60,000 nt of DNA from Membranipora membranacea (Eukaryota; Bryozoa; Gymnolaemata; Cheilostomatida; Membraniporidae): assembly GCA_914767715.1 (NCBI GenBank), contig OU612067.1, positions 22,234,162-22,294,161 on the forward strand, given 5' to 3'. The stretch's first letter is position 1, and each line of letters opens with the position of its first letter. The notes below the pieces were generated by a model. It saw only the letters and a program-made list of their open reading frames with translations, did not search any database and had not been told where the DNA came from. Made by a program: the position numbers and the translations under genes. Below are positions 12,901 through 24,277 of the stretch, piece after piece.

Positions 12901-12997
12901 CTGATTATGTATTTTGAACTTAATAGCTATTTTAAATAGCACATTATAAGTATCACTGCTAAAACAAAACAAAGAAAGGATGCAAATTCATACTAGT

Positions 12998-13156
12998 TTA
13001 AAGGTCAAGGTCTTCATCATCGGTAATTTGGTCATACTCATCTTGCTGAGTGTCGTCCCTGCCATTGTCGCATTGAAGGCATCCACACAATTGCGTACAA
13101 TGCAAACCAGCCTTCAAACATGAGCATCCACCGCTTTTGTCTGGGGTAGTTTTTTA
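12998..13156 (-). pseudogene. Cysteine-rich C-terminal fragment of a transposon-encoded protein
   Basis: The minus strand reads SGGCSCLKAGLHCTQLCGC, then LQCDN, then an acidic tail ending DDEDLDL and TAA. The CxC..GL.C...CxC..C.N spacing is the kind of cysteine-rich tail found at the end of many invertebrate transposon or uncharacterised proteins (known pattern; no family name can be given from sequence alone). The frame is closed by a stop 13 codons upstream of the first Cys, so only the tail survives. Its position inside a TIR-bounded insertion supports a transposase remnant. Confidence 0.5.
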
Positions 13157-13620
13157 TGGCCGTTCTGATGGCGCATATGTACTACTTTACAAATGGGGCA
13201 AAAGGGGGCGGATCCAAGCAAGAAACGTGGAAAAGGGGGTATATAGAGCGTTTTTTACCATTTAACTTCTTTCGGCAAAGATCATAGAATGAATTGGCGT
13301 CATTGAAATTTTTTTATCAATATCATGCATATCTTGAGTGGTTTTTGAGAAAATATCATACTGCTAAATCCATCTATTGACGTTTTACAGACAGATTGTA
13401 GACACCCCTCAAACACAGTTGTGGCATAAAAATAGGTTTTGCGCAACCTTACCAGAATAACAGCGATAAATAAACTTCATATGTGATTTTCATTATCTTT
13501 TTATAAGAAGACCCTATTATAAAATAACTGGTAGCAGTCTAATTATGAAATGGGAATAAATGGAGACAGGGTGGATCCATTTAAGATGTGAAAAACTGTT
13601 AAGATGCGAAAAACAGGTAG
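13147..13620. repeat. Direct repeat 2 inside the 4.8-kb insertion
   Basis: This is the second copy of the 12402 repeat. It shares GTAGTTTTTTATGGCCGTTC, the GGGGCAAAA..GGGGCG tract, the GCGTTTTTT-AACTTCT segment and the CAGACA(A/G)ATTGTAG segment. Confidence 0.7.
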
Positions 13621-13724
13621 AGTCCAGAAACTTCTTGCCAATGAGTGATCAAAAAATTGCATTTAATAATAATTATCTCTCTGGGGTTACCTAGAATTGA
13701 GTGAAACTAGACCCGAATTTCGCT

Positions 13725-14252
13725 GCGAATCCAATAGACAGTTTCCTGAGCTCTTATTTATGCCTCAATTTGAAATTGTCCTCTCTCCAGTTTGGTACTT
13801 TTAACCCACGCCGCATAGGAAAAACCTGCTGAAAGAGGGTTATCTTGAAAACCGATTATGTTAGGATAAAAATGAGGTTTGATTCAGAATCTGCACCATT
13901 GAAAACCCTGGGAGACAGGGTTTCCAAATCATTGGAGGCTTGGAATGTTGATAAATTTTAATTTTAGTGACGAAACTCACGAAAAATTCTGCCAAATTGT
14001 CCGCAAAACAGGCAGAAAATGCCATAATTGACTATCCAAATACTAAAATTATTTCCCAAACTATGTCCATATGAGTTTTCAATGCTGCAGATTCTGAATC
14101 AAGAATAATTTTTATCCTGTTATAAGCGGTCATCAAGATAACCCTCTTTTCAGCATGTTTTTCCTATGCAGCGTGGGTTAAAAGTACCAAACTGGAGAGA
14201 GGACAACTCCGAATTGAGGCCTAAATCAGAGCTCAGAAAACTGTCTATTATG
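13725..14252. repeat. Fold-back element (arms about 180 bp) nested in the 4.8-kb insertion
   Basis: The left arm (about 13727-13910) and right arm (about 14070-14252) are inverted repeats. Both hold GTCCTCTCTCCAGTTTGGTA, TTTTAACCCACG, AGGGTTATCTTGA and GATTCAGAATCTGCA in complementary order. Related fragments (TTTCTGAGCGT...GAGCTGTCCTCTCTCC) occur in the copine introns at about 5715-5775 and 10185-10245, so this is a dispersed family. Confidence 0.75.
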
Positions 14253-14379
14253 TAAAGTTCATAACTCTCAGAGTGCATATTCTTTCTACAGAGGCTAAGA
14301 AAAGACAAAAAAAAGTTGCAAAATTTCGTTTTTTAATGAGCATTCTGTATGTGTATTATCTACCAAGGCACAAACAGAT

Positions 14380-14850
14380 CCTCTTTATTGACTTATTGAG
14401 AGGCGCAATACAAGTACACACCAGTATAAACAAAGATATATCCACAATGTGACCAGTGTCAACTTGAAGGAAAGCAAAGAAAGACGAACTAATGTGCTTA
14501 TCAAATGCATCGAAAACCTGTATTGATATAATACATTCTTTATCAAGGTAAAAATCCAGTCAATGACTAATTGGAAGGCGAGATATATGTACAAACATAT
14601 ATAAAATTGTTACATAAAAATACAACAAGTGAATACCAACAATAATATGACCTGTGTAAACAAGAAGGAAAGCAAAAAAAAGGAGTATTTCCTGCTGTGA
14701 AAACCAGTATTGATAAATACATTCAAGGTACAAATCCTCTTCATTGACTAATTGGAAAGTAGATTTTGGTACAAGCCTGTATCAGATGAATATATACAGC
14801 AGTAAAACACATACCTGCAATGTGACCTATGTCAACGTGTGGGCATGCAA
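14380..14850. repeat. About 185-bp tandem repeat, roughly 2.5 copies
   Basis: The string TTGACTTATTGAGAGG / ATGACTAATTGGAAGG / TTGACTAATTGGAAAG begins three units at about 14387, 14562 and 14743. Each unit continues with a GTACA..C..GTAT segment, AATGTGACC..TGTCAA and a GAAGGAAAGCAAA stretch. It lies inside the 4.8-kb insertion. Confidence 0.6.
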
Positions 14851-15978
14851 CAAAGGACATCAAGAATATAAAATTCATGTGAAAACATGCTTTGACACAA
14901 ATGCATGCAGAGTATTTTTGTACTTGGTCATCTTGTTAAATTTGGTGCTTCTTAGTCTTGGACTTTGGCAATGATCTATGATCGGAATAGTTATTTTAAG
15001 CCTTTTTGCGTGGTTCTTCCTCCTTCGCTGTATCACTGAAAGAATGATGAAATATAATCGCATAACTGGATCTCAACTCAAGTTAACAGCAGGAGGTAGA
15101 ACAACCTTTGAACAAAAAATGATTCTATCTCACACCACATCTAGCAGCTAAGTTAAAGAGCTTGCAGAACAAATCTGTTGGAGGAATATGTTATTTGTAT
15201 TACAAGCAAGTAGATATATAAACACGGGGGGAGGAAGGGGGGTTATGGCTTTCTTGTAATGGATGTCAACTGCTTAGACCTATGACATCACCCTACACAT
15301 ATTTTACAAGCAGACTCTTCTTTAAATAAAACATAGATGCTGAAATAGATATAACACTACAGAAATAACCTATAGTTACCCTAGAGGAGTAATATTTGGC
15401 TTAGTTTAGCTAGTTTATGGGTGACTTAATGTTAGCTAGCACTAACTTTTGGCAAGCTGAGGTGAGAGTCTAAATGAAGTAAGGCTTGGATGTCACCTGT
15501 CTTAGGAGCGTGTGAAATGGTGAACATCTCCTCCAGCAAACTATTTACTCCTCTAGAGTTTTCAAGGTTTTGAATTATCCTTCACCTTTCATAAGTCTTC
15601 CTGGAATAGTATTTGATGGTAGTGTGCTTCTCCTGCCACATCATCAGAGTTTTCAAATATATAATAGTAAGCTCTCTATTTCATTAGCTTGAGCCGCTTG
15701 GTACAAGCCAGCTGAAAAAAAAACGAATCGAGCATCTGTAATTCATAAACACTGAACAGTAAAGAGTAACCAAGCTGTCGCCTTGTTTCCGTTGTCATCA
15801 TCACTACTAGATGTATCTTCATTCTAAATATATAAATGATAGTTTGATAACACTGCTATCACAACACATTAACACTACAAATAATGCTAACAGCAGTGTT
15901 ACGCCTTGCTAGTAGTAACAGCAATCCAGTCCCACTAGCATTAAAAGGCTGATGAGTAACTGGCATGCTTTAAATGTA

Positions 15979-16157
15979 GTGATTTGGACCACAGTCCTTC
16001 TGTAGTTGGTGCAAGTCCAGTGGTCGAGTGCCCCAGTGGTCGAGTGCCCCAGTGGTCGAGTGCCCCAGTGGTCGAGGCCTTTTCTCTCTTAGGCCTTGAC
16101 CACTGGGGCACTCGACCACTGGACTTGCACCAACTACAGAAGGCCTGTGATTTGGAC
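15979..16157. repeat. Perfect-arm hairpin flanked by 11-bp direct repeats
   Basis: A 46-bp perfect inverted repeat (15996-16041 with 16098-16143) starts CCTTCTGTAGTTGGTGCAAG. The left arm runs on into extra 16-bp units (GAGTGCCCCAGTGGTC), leaving an asymmetric loop. The whole is bracketed by GTGATTTGGAC at 15979-15989 and 16147-16157, which looks like a target-site duplication. Confidence 0.75.
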
Positions 16158-17529
16158 TGGAGTAAGCGGTAATAGCAAAGTTACTCCTTGCTGAAAGTAA
16201 AGTCAACAATTACATAGACCTATTTTTTTTACGTAAACCCAATCCTTTTAAATTATTGATTTTCTAATAATATTGATAACCTACCATCACATTGAAACAC
16301 CTGGGATGAGGATAGGCTACTAGTACTAGAAGAGACACTAGTATGTTCATGAAATAAACTAATAAATGTACTTGTAGTAAACAAAAACATTGAAACCTGA
16401 AAGTGAAGTAAACTATCACAATCATTCATCTTAACACTCACATTTTCTCCTGGTGTGGGCTTTCTGTGCAGCTACTAGTTTTGTTATGCAAATCTCAGAT
16501 AGCAGATTTCGTGAGCATAGAAAGAATGTTCATTTCTATTGTCATCATTCTCCATTCTATCACAACATATATCCCATGATCGTATCAATGAACTAAGGTT
16601 TAGTTCATTGATCATATGCATTATGATGGTAGCTTATCTCTCTGATCCAGAGTAATTCAGTAGCTTCCTGCTGCTCAGGCTGTTTGTCTAGCAAAACCCA
16701 ATCCTCAGCTTTGCTCAGAGCATTGTCCAGTTGCTGTTGTGACAATTTAATCAGTGGATTTTATCATATACTCTGTGTTGTGGGAATTGATGCAGCAAGC
16801 CTCCAGGTTGGCGGCCATCTTTTATAAACAAAAATGCTCTGCACTGTCATTGGCTAATCATCAAAATTATCCATTTTGATTGGCTAAATGTTGCCAAGTA
16901 ACTTTTGCAAGTTAGTTCTGCAGAAATATTGTAGAATCTGCATCAGAAAATAATTTTAGCAAAATATTTTTTATTGCCCCACTTATGGAATAGTACCACT
17001 TCAAAAATCCAAACAATAATAAATATCATTTGATTATTTGCTATTAATTTTCTCTGTTCATCATCCTTACACACAATGAAACAATAGTGAGGTGCTGCTG
17101 CTGGCCTACAATAGATGAGAAGATATTTTTCCATATCTATGTGGTCACCGCAATTGAATTCTTACTTACAAAATAATTCTGGCGAATATTATGTCATATT
17201 TTTCAAAAGGCTCCAAAGGAGCTCAAAACGCTGAAGTTTCATTATAACCGTTGAGCTTTGCTTTGAACTTATGAGTTGGCCTTTGATATAATCGCCCTCC
17301 CCTATATAATAAATAGAGAATTCGCAAACTCTTGAAGTTGTCCTCTCCCAACATATGAAATCATCACGTTTTACGTTGTTTGTCACTTTGGACACCATCT
17401 TGATTCGGAGTAGCATCCTCCTGACAATGGGAAAGGCGACCTCATATGGATGGTTTCCCGGAATCAAGAATTTGTTGCTTTTTGATTCCTGTGACATCCC
17501 TGGGGAGATTTCGAAACCTCTCTGTTTAA

Positions 17530-17790
<261 letters not shown>

Positions 17791-18106
17791 TAATGTCTAA
17801 TTGGTATGAGCTGACTAACTGTTTCATCCCACCCGATCTTGTGTTTCTTTTATTGTATGAGTTGGATAGCTGGTTGGTCAACCATCTAGCTGACTGATGT
17901 TGATATCCCCTCAAAAACTCAACACCCGTCGCACTTTGGAAACCACAGGTTTTTAAAGAGTTGTTTTAGCTTGCTCGTGTTGCTAACAGTCGCTTTCTGT
18001 TAGGGGTTGATAAAGAAATGCTGATAACAACAACCCTGGCAAAGTTTATGCACTATGACTAGAATTATCGAATGAACCACCTGAAAAAGTGACATACTAT
18101 TATTGA

Positions 18107-18156
18107 GTGTAAATCATAGACTTAATAATAATTATTATTAAGTCTATGGTGTAAAT
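18107..18156. repeat. 34-bp perfect palindrome flanked by 8-bp direct repeats
   Basis: Positions 18115-18148 are self-complementary from CATAGACTTAATAATAA to its mirror, with no loop. GTGTAAAT occurs directly on both sides (18107-18114 and 18149-18156). It lies just beyond the end of duplication copy B. Confidence 0.85.
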
Positions 18157-18435
18157 ATGTCAAGTTGATTTGAAGTGGCCCTCATTTTAAGCTCAACATC
18201 ATTAATGACTTTGACTGAAATTCTATCCCTCTCTGATTAAAGTTAGTTAGAGTGCCCTGAAGCCATCAGCATGCGCCCCAATCATTAGCTACTCTGGCTG
18301 GCTAACCAACATGTACTTGATCAGCTTACATCATGATCTCGATTATCAACAGCTAATTGCTTGATCGTAACCAAACTTTGCGTGAAACACAAGCTTAAAA
18401 ATTTGATAGACAGTTTTGTTATGTGAATCTTTCAG

Positions 18436-18569
18436 GTGGAACTTAGGACTTGTAAAGATGGTAATGGTAATGACTGCCCTGGTTTCCAGTCGACAGATGA
18501 CATCTCTCAATACTATCATTGCCTCCATGAGGCCGCTGCTCTCTCATCAGCAGCAGACAATGGTTACAG
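18436..18569 (+). CDS. Possible exon, weak copine resemblance
   Basis: The acceptor is AATCTTTCAG and a weak donor GTTGTT follows. The open frame reads VELRTCKDGNGNDCPGFQST, then DDISQYYHCLHEAAALSSAADNGYR. The C-x-G-x-Q...Y..CL spacing faintly recalls the copine-domain segment NPxCxGIxGxxxAYxxCL, but the alignment is poor. It could be a diverged copine exon, an unrelated exon or chance. Confidence 0.25.
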
Positions 18570-18896
18570 GTTGTTTTACTTATTTAGTTTTCATGATTGT
18601 TATGATACAAATTTGCAAAGCATGTATAGGTGTAGGCTTGATGTCATCATGGATTGGATTAGTACGAAATCCATGCTGTCATTTTGCAGATCATTTACTA
18701 TATAACACCTCTGCAAACATTTATCTGTAAAGTGACCTCAGAGTGAATACAAGGAGTAAGTGAAATCTATCCTGTTAGCTGGTCAATCACTTTTCCTGTC
18801 ACTGCTACAGTTCAAACTCTCACACCCTCTCATCCTCGCTGTCGCATTGGTTAACTTGATTATTTGTATATAGGCATAACTGTTAAATCCATATTC

Positions 18897-19096
18897 TCGG
18901 CAGCATGGTGTAGTGGTTAGAATTTGAGAGTTGCAGGTTCGAATCCCAGTTACTACTCATGCTGCTAAAGGAGGTGAGCTCTCCGGGCAATAGCCTAGCT
19001 TGCCCACCCTAACTTTGTACAAGTGTGCGCTGACTAAATGAGTTGTATCATTGATCTTATGTAAGCATATTCTCATTGCCCCCCCCCCCCCCCCGA
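18897..19096 (+). mobile_element. tRNA-derived SINE
   Basis: An RNA polymerase III type promoter is present: A box TGGTGTAGTGG (18906-18916) and a perfect B box GGTTCGAATCC (18936-18946). The first and last seven bases of the tRNA-like head (GCAGCAT and ATGCTGC) pair, but the T arm does not fold as a real tRNA and extra bases follow it. The body continues with a CTCCGGGCAATAGCCTAGC core and ends near a poly-C tract. A possible relative lies at about 40185. Confidence 0.65.
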
Positions 19097-19099
19097 AAG

Positions 19100-22000
19100 G
19101 GGCAATGAATTGCAAATAATGTGAATACTATATATTTGACAGCTCTTATTTTCACACATACGTGTCTCACAGCTGAAGACTAGATTATATTTTATTTATA
19201 ACAAGCAAAATGATTATAAAAATTTGAAAACTGTTGAAGAGGCTGAATATGATGCAGATTTATTACATGAAAAGCGATACCCCATTCCCCCGACGTGACA
19301 ATCTCGATAAGAGCTTTAGTCTGCTTATACTCTGTATGAGACATTTAAGAACATCTCACCCACCAGAATCAGACTATGTACAGTCCAACACACATTGTCA
19401 AGACCCCAACAAGAGGCACATGGTGTCTGAATCTCCCTGCTTAGTTCATTGTTTAGTTCTTTGTTCTTATCTCAATTATCTTTCTTTGAAAAAATACATC
19501 CGCGTATGTCAACAGTCTAATCAATCAACTTTTCCTGTGGTTTTTTATCATCGTATTTCTTGAAAACCTCCCTACGCTCATTTAGCTGCGTGTAATCTAA
19601 TATCAATTAGTTTTCTTTCAACAGAAACCTGCTAAAATAACTGAAACTACAGCAAGGAGAAACCCTTCCATCCATGCAAGCTCTTACCCTGCTGCCTCTT
19701 GTCCAGCGTCACCAGGAAACACCAAATAGGAACAGAAAGCAACCAGTGACTTAATCAGCTGAAGAAAGAGAACTCCTAACAAATTTCAACAGCAGCAATC
19801 AATGTTTGCAGAGGGTAAGGATACTGAACTGATAATATTATATGGGAGACTAATTTGTGGGCTCAAACTTTGCTTGGGTCACTAGAATTGAAATTCCATT
19901 TTCATTACCCTAACCGAACCAGTGTTTGGTTAGGTCAGGGTTTCAATTATGGAATGACATTTCCAGCAACCCAAGCAAACTATGCATTGAGCACTCAAAC
20001 TAGTGTGTACTGTATACTCTCTGAAGCCTTATCATAATTCTTACTTTGCGATGTTTTATTATCAGGGTACAATGTGGTGTGTGGTGGCGAAATAGTTCGA
20101 CAGTGTTTATTCAAGGTTTCAAGAAGTATGATATACACTTATTTGAAGCATATTATACTGTTCTTTGAACCTGGAGCAAACAGGCCCACAAAAACAGCTG
20201 GAGAACAAGCTTATCAAAAGGTTTGAGCAAGACAAAGCAGGTTAGTAATAGTATGATGGGTGTGCAATGATTGCGTATTGAAGCATCTTTTTAAAATAAA
20301 AACTATTCTTAGCCCTGACATAACCATGCTATAACCATACAACTCCTGTTTTTACACTAATCAGTCAATTCATTAGGACTTGGCAAAAAATCAAAACTTG
20401 GGAATTTGTCTTTGGTACTAGTACTACCCCTTTATCATTTACAGATAAAATCTTGGGGACTGGGGCCTTCAGGTTATCTCTCAACACAGAGCTAATCTTA
20501 GAGATACTTATGTTTGTTTGCGATATTAATTAATTATATTAGCAAACTCAATCAGGGTGCTTGGTCACTGGGTGCAGGCCCCGGAGAACTGAGTATAAGG
20601 TTCATTGCGTAAGGCAGCCCTCGCACCCTGTATTGCTATGCCTAATCCTGCGTATGGTCCCAAGATTGTCATTCTGTGAGAGTGCCATGAAATGGGGACA
20701 GACTTGGGTTTTTATTTGTGAGAAGAGTAATGTATTGGGATTATTTTTCCACATTTTATTTTGAAAAATGACCACTGTGTGGAAGTTAACCTGATGTTGA
20801 ACAGTGATGGTAAACTGAGGGTAATTCATCAATAGCTTGTAAATAGACTTGTATTTTCCTGTACTGTAACAATGTTTGTATGTGCCTCCATTTCAAAAAG
20901 TTCACAAATCAACAACCAGATTTATGAAACCTAAATTTGTTACAGTTAGAAAACACAGCAAGAACTCAATACTGTACTGTACTTATCTAAAGCAACGTCA
21001 AGCTTGGAGTTTCTGTGTCTGAAATTTGCCATTGTTCAGCCAAAATTAACCATGTGAAGTGTGATTTATACCCAAAAATAAACATCATATAATCCACGAA
21101 AATTCATGATTTCATGAGTTTTATCATGTTGCATGTATTTATTGTTTCAGGCAGCACGGAAAAAGACATTGGAATGTGATTGCTGGTGATTGCGGTCCCT
21201 AAAGAATGTTACCTGCACCTTTGCATTTTCACTAACAGGCCTTGTCCATGAAGGGTGCATCTATTTTCTGAGCGTATGTCACACTCTGCCAATGTATGTT
21301 TTGGATAAAATAAGTCTAAAAAAAAACAATTATTGGATGGCACTGCAATAAAATTTATATACAGAAGTTCATCAATATTGGTTCCTTGTCTTCTATTTAT
21401 GGCCATGTTTGTGGGTAGTAATTATACAAGGCCTTCAGTATAAGGCATACAATCTGACTACAATGATGTATATCGATCAATTGTTTTTGTCAGGTTTTCA
21501 CGACTTATGTACGACTACTCATTCAAGTTCCACCTTAAGTTTTACTACCTGAAGACATGACAATGGGTCCCTCTCACTCCTTGGATGCACTACCAAGTAG
21601 CAAATGGCGCTTTAACTTAACTTAATCTCTTTTGATTGAAATGGGGATGTAGCGGTATATCCCATGTCTCTGCTAATAGTTGCATGACTATGAGCCTTGA
21701 AGAAAAATCTTGTTTTGGCTTTGGATCTCTCATGTTTTTACTATTTTGAAGACTTAATATGTATTATATTTAGCAAAAGGTCTCTTTCTGTGCATGTTTT
21801 TGCTTCCATTGGCAGTTGGAGATCTCCATTCCTGTAAATTGTAAATAGTGTCCTGCTATATTTGAATCAAGCACCCTATTCAGTTTGGTAACAGCTGCAG
21901 AATAATACACTCTTGTTGAACTGTACATGGATTGGATTTTCCAAAAAAGGGGGAGATATGATGGCATCAGATCAGAAAAAAGGGTATGATACACCATTCC

Positions 22001-22315
22001 ATTGGTCCAGACAAGGGTTGCTATATATATGACCAAGCCAAAGGACTGAAGTTGACTAATTCCTTGCTGTCACTGCTGAGGTGTGCTACTCATCAAAAGT
22101 CACTGGATTATCAGGCTAATACAATATAAATAAGCAATGACGTGGCTTCACCCTTGCATGGGTTGGTGACTGTCCGCAAGCCCAATACTTTGTTTTAGTG
22201 TTCTTTAGTTACAATGAGAGAATAGCATTTTATTGTGGTCCGCAGCGGAAAAACACAAATCAAATACAAATACAATACAAATGAGAATGCAGTGCTGTGA
22301 TCTTTTTGTAATTAC
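19100..22315. other. No recognisable gene between copine and aldo-keto reductase exons
   Basis: I searched both strands for the missing 3' exons of the reductase and of the copine and found none. The open frames here (up to 109 codons) lack family motifs and coding-like composition. The DNA is AT-rich. Confidence 0.5.
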
Positions 22316-22403
22316 CTGAGCAGGAGTTTTCCCCCACTTCTCAGTGATGGAGTAGACAATTGGATCCCGAAGTATGAAAGGATGGTCTGGTGTATCAGTG
22401 ACC
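22316..22403 (-). CDS. Aldo-keto reductase exon (VTDTPDHPFILRDP...WGKTPAQ)
   Basis: The acceptor is GATGTTTCAG and the donor GTAATT on the minus strand. It completes the Trp codon split from the preceding exon and reads VTDTPDHPFILRDPIVYSIT, then EKWGKTPAQ. This corresponds to the AKR segment that ends KTPAQV before LLRW. It ends in phase 0. Confidence 0.82.
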
Positions 22404-22646
22404 CTGAAACATCAAACAAAGGCCAAGTCTCAGAACATATTTTATGCGGACTTGTTATGATGTACCTTAGTTTCCTCATCTGCTGTATTACCTGAGGTAA
22501 AGTTCATCGGCCAGAGGACAGGGGACAATAAACGTATCGAGATCAGAGGTTATATGTGTTTGATCAATTTTTTATGCTGTTGGTGAACCGCCGGCTTAAA
22601 CTCCAATTAAATTGGATCATATTTCATCTACAACTCAGTGATATCA

Positions 22647-22838
22647 TGATGCTTGAACCACAGTCAGCTCTTAATGTTTTGGAAGGCAATCAAGGCCTTA
22701 GAGGATTGTCAGCAACCGGCTATCGATGTGGACGCCTTACTGAGCACTCTCAGAGTAGTGATGGAAAAAATGAGGAAATATGAAAGCTTGAGAATGAAAA
22801 TAAGTAACAATGAAGATTATTTGTATAACTATGAGAGA
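22647..22838 (+). CDS. Open coding-like segment of unknown origin, opposite to the reductase
   Basis: The frame reads LNHSQLLMFWKAIKALEDCQ, then QPAIDVDALLSTLRVVMEKM, then RKYESLRMKISN and stops after NYER. It is helical-looking and rich in Lys and Glu, with coding-like composition, but a stop lies directly upstream and no acceptor fits well. It sits in a reductase intron on the other strand. It may be a retrocopied fragment or chance. Confidence 0.25.
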
Positions 22839-22881
22839 TAAAATATCACACCTGGCTATGGCTTGAACCTGTCATACTTAC

Positions 22882-22988
22882 CATGGTCTATCTCGAGAGC
22901 CAATACAGGAGTGAGCTGTCACAGTGATTCCATGCTTAGCACAAAAATGCCTCATCTTAGTCTGCTTAAAGTACGGGTGTACTTCAAT
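22882..22988 (-). CDS. Aldo-keto reductase exon (IEVHPYFKQ...GSRDRPW)
   Basis: It reads IEVHPYFKQTKMRHFCAKHG, then ITVTAHSCIGSRDRPW. This is the conserved (NQ)IEVHPY...C...GI.VTAYSPLGS.DRPW block of AKRs. The usual AYSPLG is AHSCIG here, so the nicotinamide-stacking Tyr is replaced by His. The donor is GTAAGT. Confidence 0.87.
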
Positions 22989-23587
22989 CTTTAAAAATAG
23001 AATAAGTGGGTCAGTTGGCATAGATGAAGACATATGATATGCTTCTGATGATTTAACGGGTTATATTACCAGTTCTTGACAATACAGGGGCAAATCTTGG
23101 CCTTTTTTGTTTAGAGTAAACATAGTTCATGTGCGTTGTGCAGCGTCAAATTGAAGCTGCTTTTTACTTCATTGTAAAAGGCAGCCTCGAGTTAGACACT
23201 GCTATCACAGCTGTAGTGCAGTAGCATTGATGATACGGGCCATATTGAAATGAGTAGATCAGGGGCGAATTGTAACCTCTTTTGAAGTAGAGAACAAATT
23301 GACAAGCAGGCGTAGCGAGAACAATTTCGTGTGATCTTTACTGGCAGGCTGATGTAAGTATATAAGGGAAATTAATGTAAAGTTATTCCAAAAATAGACC
23401 AATTCAGGGCGCCTCTGGAAGTGAAGTAGACATTTACTTCATCGGCATGACAAAATATTCAGTTAAGCATTTTTAGGCCAATCTATTGAGCATTCCAGGG
23501 GAGGCAAAGCGTCCCTGTCTCCCCTAGAACTACGAGCCTGAAACGTAATACCTGTGATACTGGATCGAAAATTTCATAAACACCCAC

Positions 23588-23665
23588 CTTCCATGTATCC
23601 TCTGTCGGTCCATCAGAGTATAGAAAGTTGTCGTTCTCATCCTCTGGGAATCGCTCTGGCCCCTC
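23588..23665 (-). CDS. Aldo-keto reductase exon (FPEDENDNFLYSDGPTEDTWK)
   Basis: It is a 78-bp, phase 0 to phase 0 exon encoding EGPERFPEDENDNFLYSDGP and then TEDTWK. It matches the AKR loop between the HWP strand and the ETW helix. The acceptor is TTGCAG and the donor GTGGGT. Confidence 0.85.
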
Positions 23666-23996
23666 CTGCAATTATGAGCTACATTGAAATGACAGATCAC
23701 ATTATGTTATGCTAATATGTGACTTACAAGAGAACAACTGTGTGCCTGGTCTAGCTGGGGCAAGTTTTGTTTTAGCATAGACACAGATAATGGAAAATAA
23801 GGTCAAACCTTTTTTTGAATAGTTAACATTTTGGCTATTTTTCTTCGTATGTAGTATAAACATCACAAGGTCTGAAGTGGTAAAAGTTTAATCAAAATTT
23901 GAGGCTAGTGATAGTTTTAGCGCTCAAGCAATGCCTGGACGGATGGTATTAGCATTTCGTTACCAACCAAAATCTAAGCAATGGTAACATCATCCT

Positions 23997-24212
23997 GGGG
24001 GGTCTTTCAATTAGAAAGAGAGATGCTTTACTAAAGCAAGTTATCACTATCACATCGCTCAAAATTATCGCTCACGTGGTCTTTCAATTAGACAAAACCG
24101 TGTCCAGATCGCTCACTCAGAATGTATATAATTCCACCAATGAGTGAGCGATCTAAGAGCGAGACCCCTAGCAGCTTGCGATTTTGGCTGTTTCTAATTG
24201 AAAGATGCCCCC
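23997..24212. mobile_element. MITE with GGGGGGTCTTTCAATTAGAAA terminal repeats, copy 1
   Basis: This is a 216-bp element whose ends are inverted copies of GGGTCTTTCAATTAGAAA. The interior is rich in GATCGCTCA motifs. A 251-bp relative in opposite orientation lies at 57921-58171. No clear target-site duplication was seen. It lies in a reductase intron. Confidence 0.75.
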
Positions 24213-24277
24213 TTGGCATCGTTTGAGCACTTATACCATCACCAGTGATAGAGTTTGTCTGTAGTAAGTATGTCTAC

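Larger units (their letters stand above)
12320..17106. mobile_element. 4.79-kb DNA-transposon-like insertion with TIRs and 7-bp target duplication
   Basis: Against copy A, homology stops at 12319 and resumes at 17114. The insert begins GGCCAGCAGCGG and ends GCTGCTGCTGGCC, a 10-bp perfect terminal inverted repeat. It is flanked by TACAATA at 12313-12319 and 17107-17113; copy A shows one unoccupied TACAAAA-type site. The target duplication could be counted as 8 bp if the next G is included. Inside are a cysteine-rich transposase-like tail (minus strand, about 13.0 kb), direct repeats, a fold-back element and hairpins, but no full transposase. The superfamily is not assigned: TIR and duplication length do not clearly fit hAT or P. 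Confidence 0.78.

Noticed and set aside
12355-12972. Minus-strand frames as transposase body
   Set aside because: No catalytic DDE/D motif or recognised transposase sequence is seen; only the later Cys-rich tail is suggestive.
15970-16209. 62- and 79-codon frames over the hairpin
   Set aside because: Mirror-image peptides (SGRVPQW / HWGTRPLD) show they are read-throughs of the inverted repeat.
18897-18965. A tRNA gene
   Set aside because: The A and B boxes and acceptor-like pairing are present, but the T arm does not pair and extra bases follow it; better explained as a SINE head.
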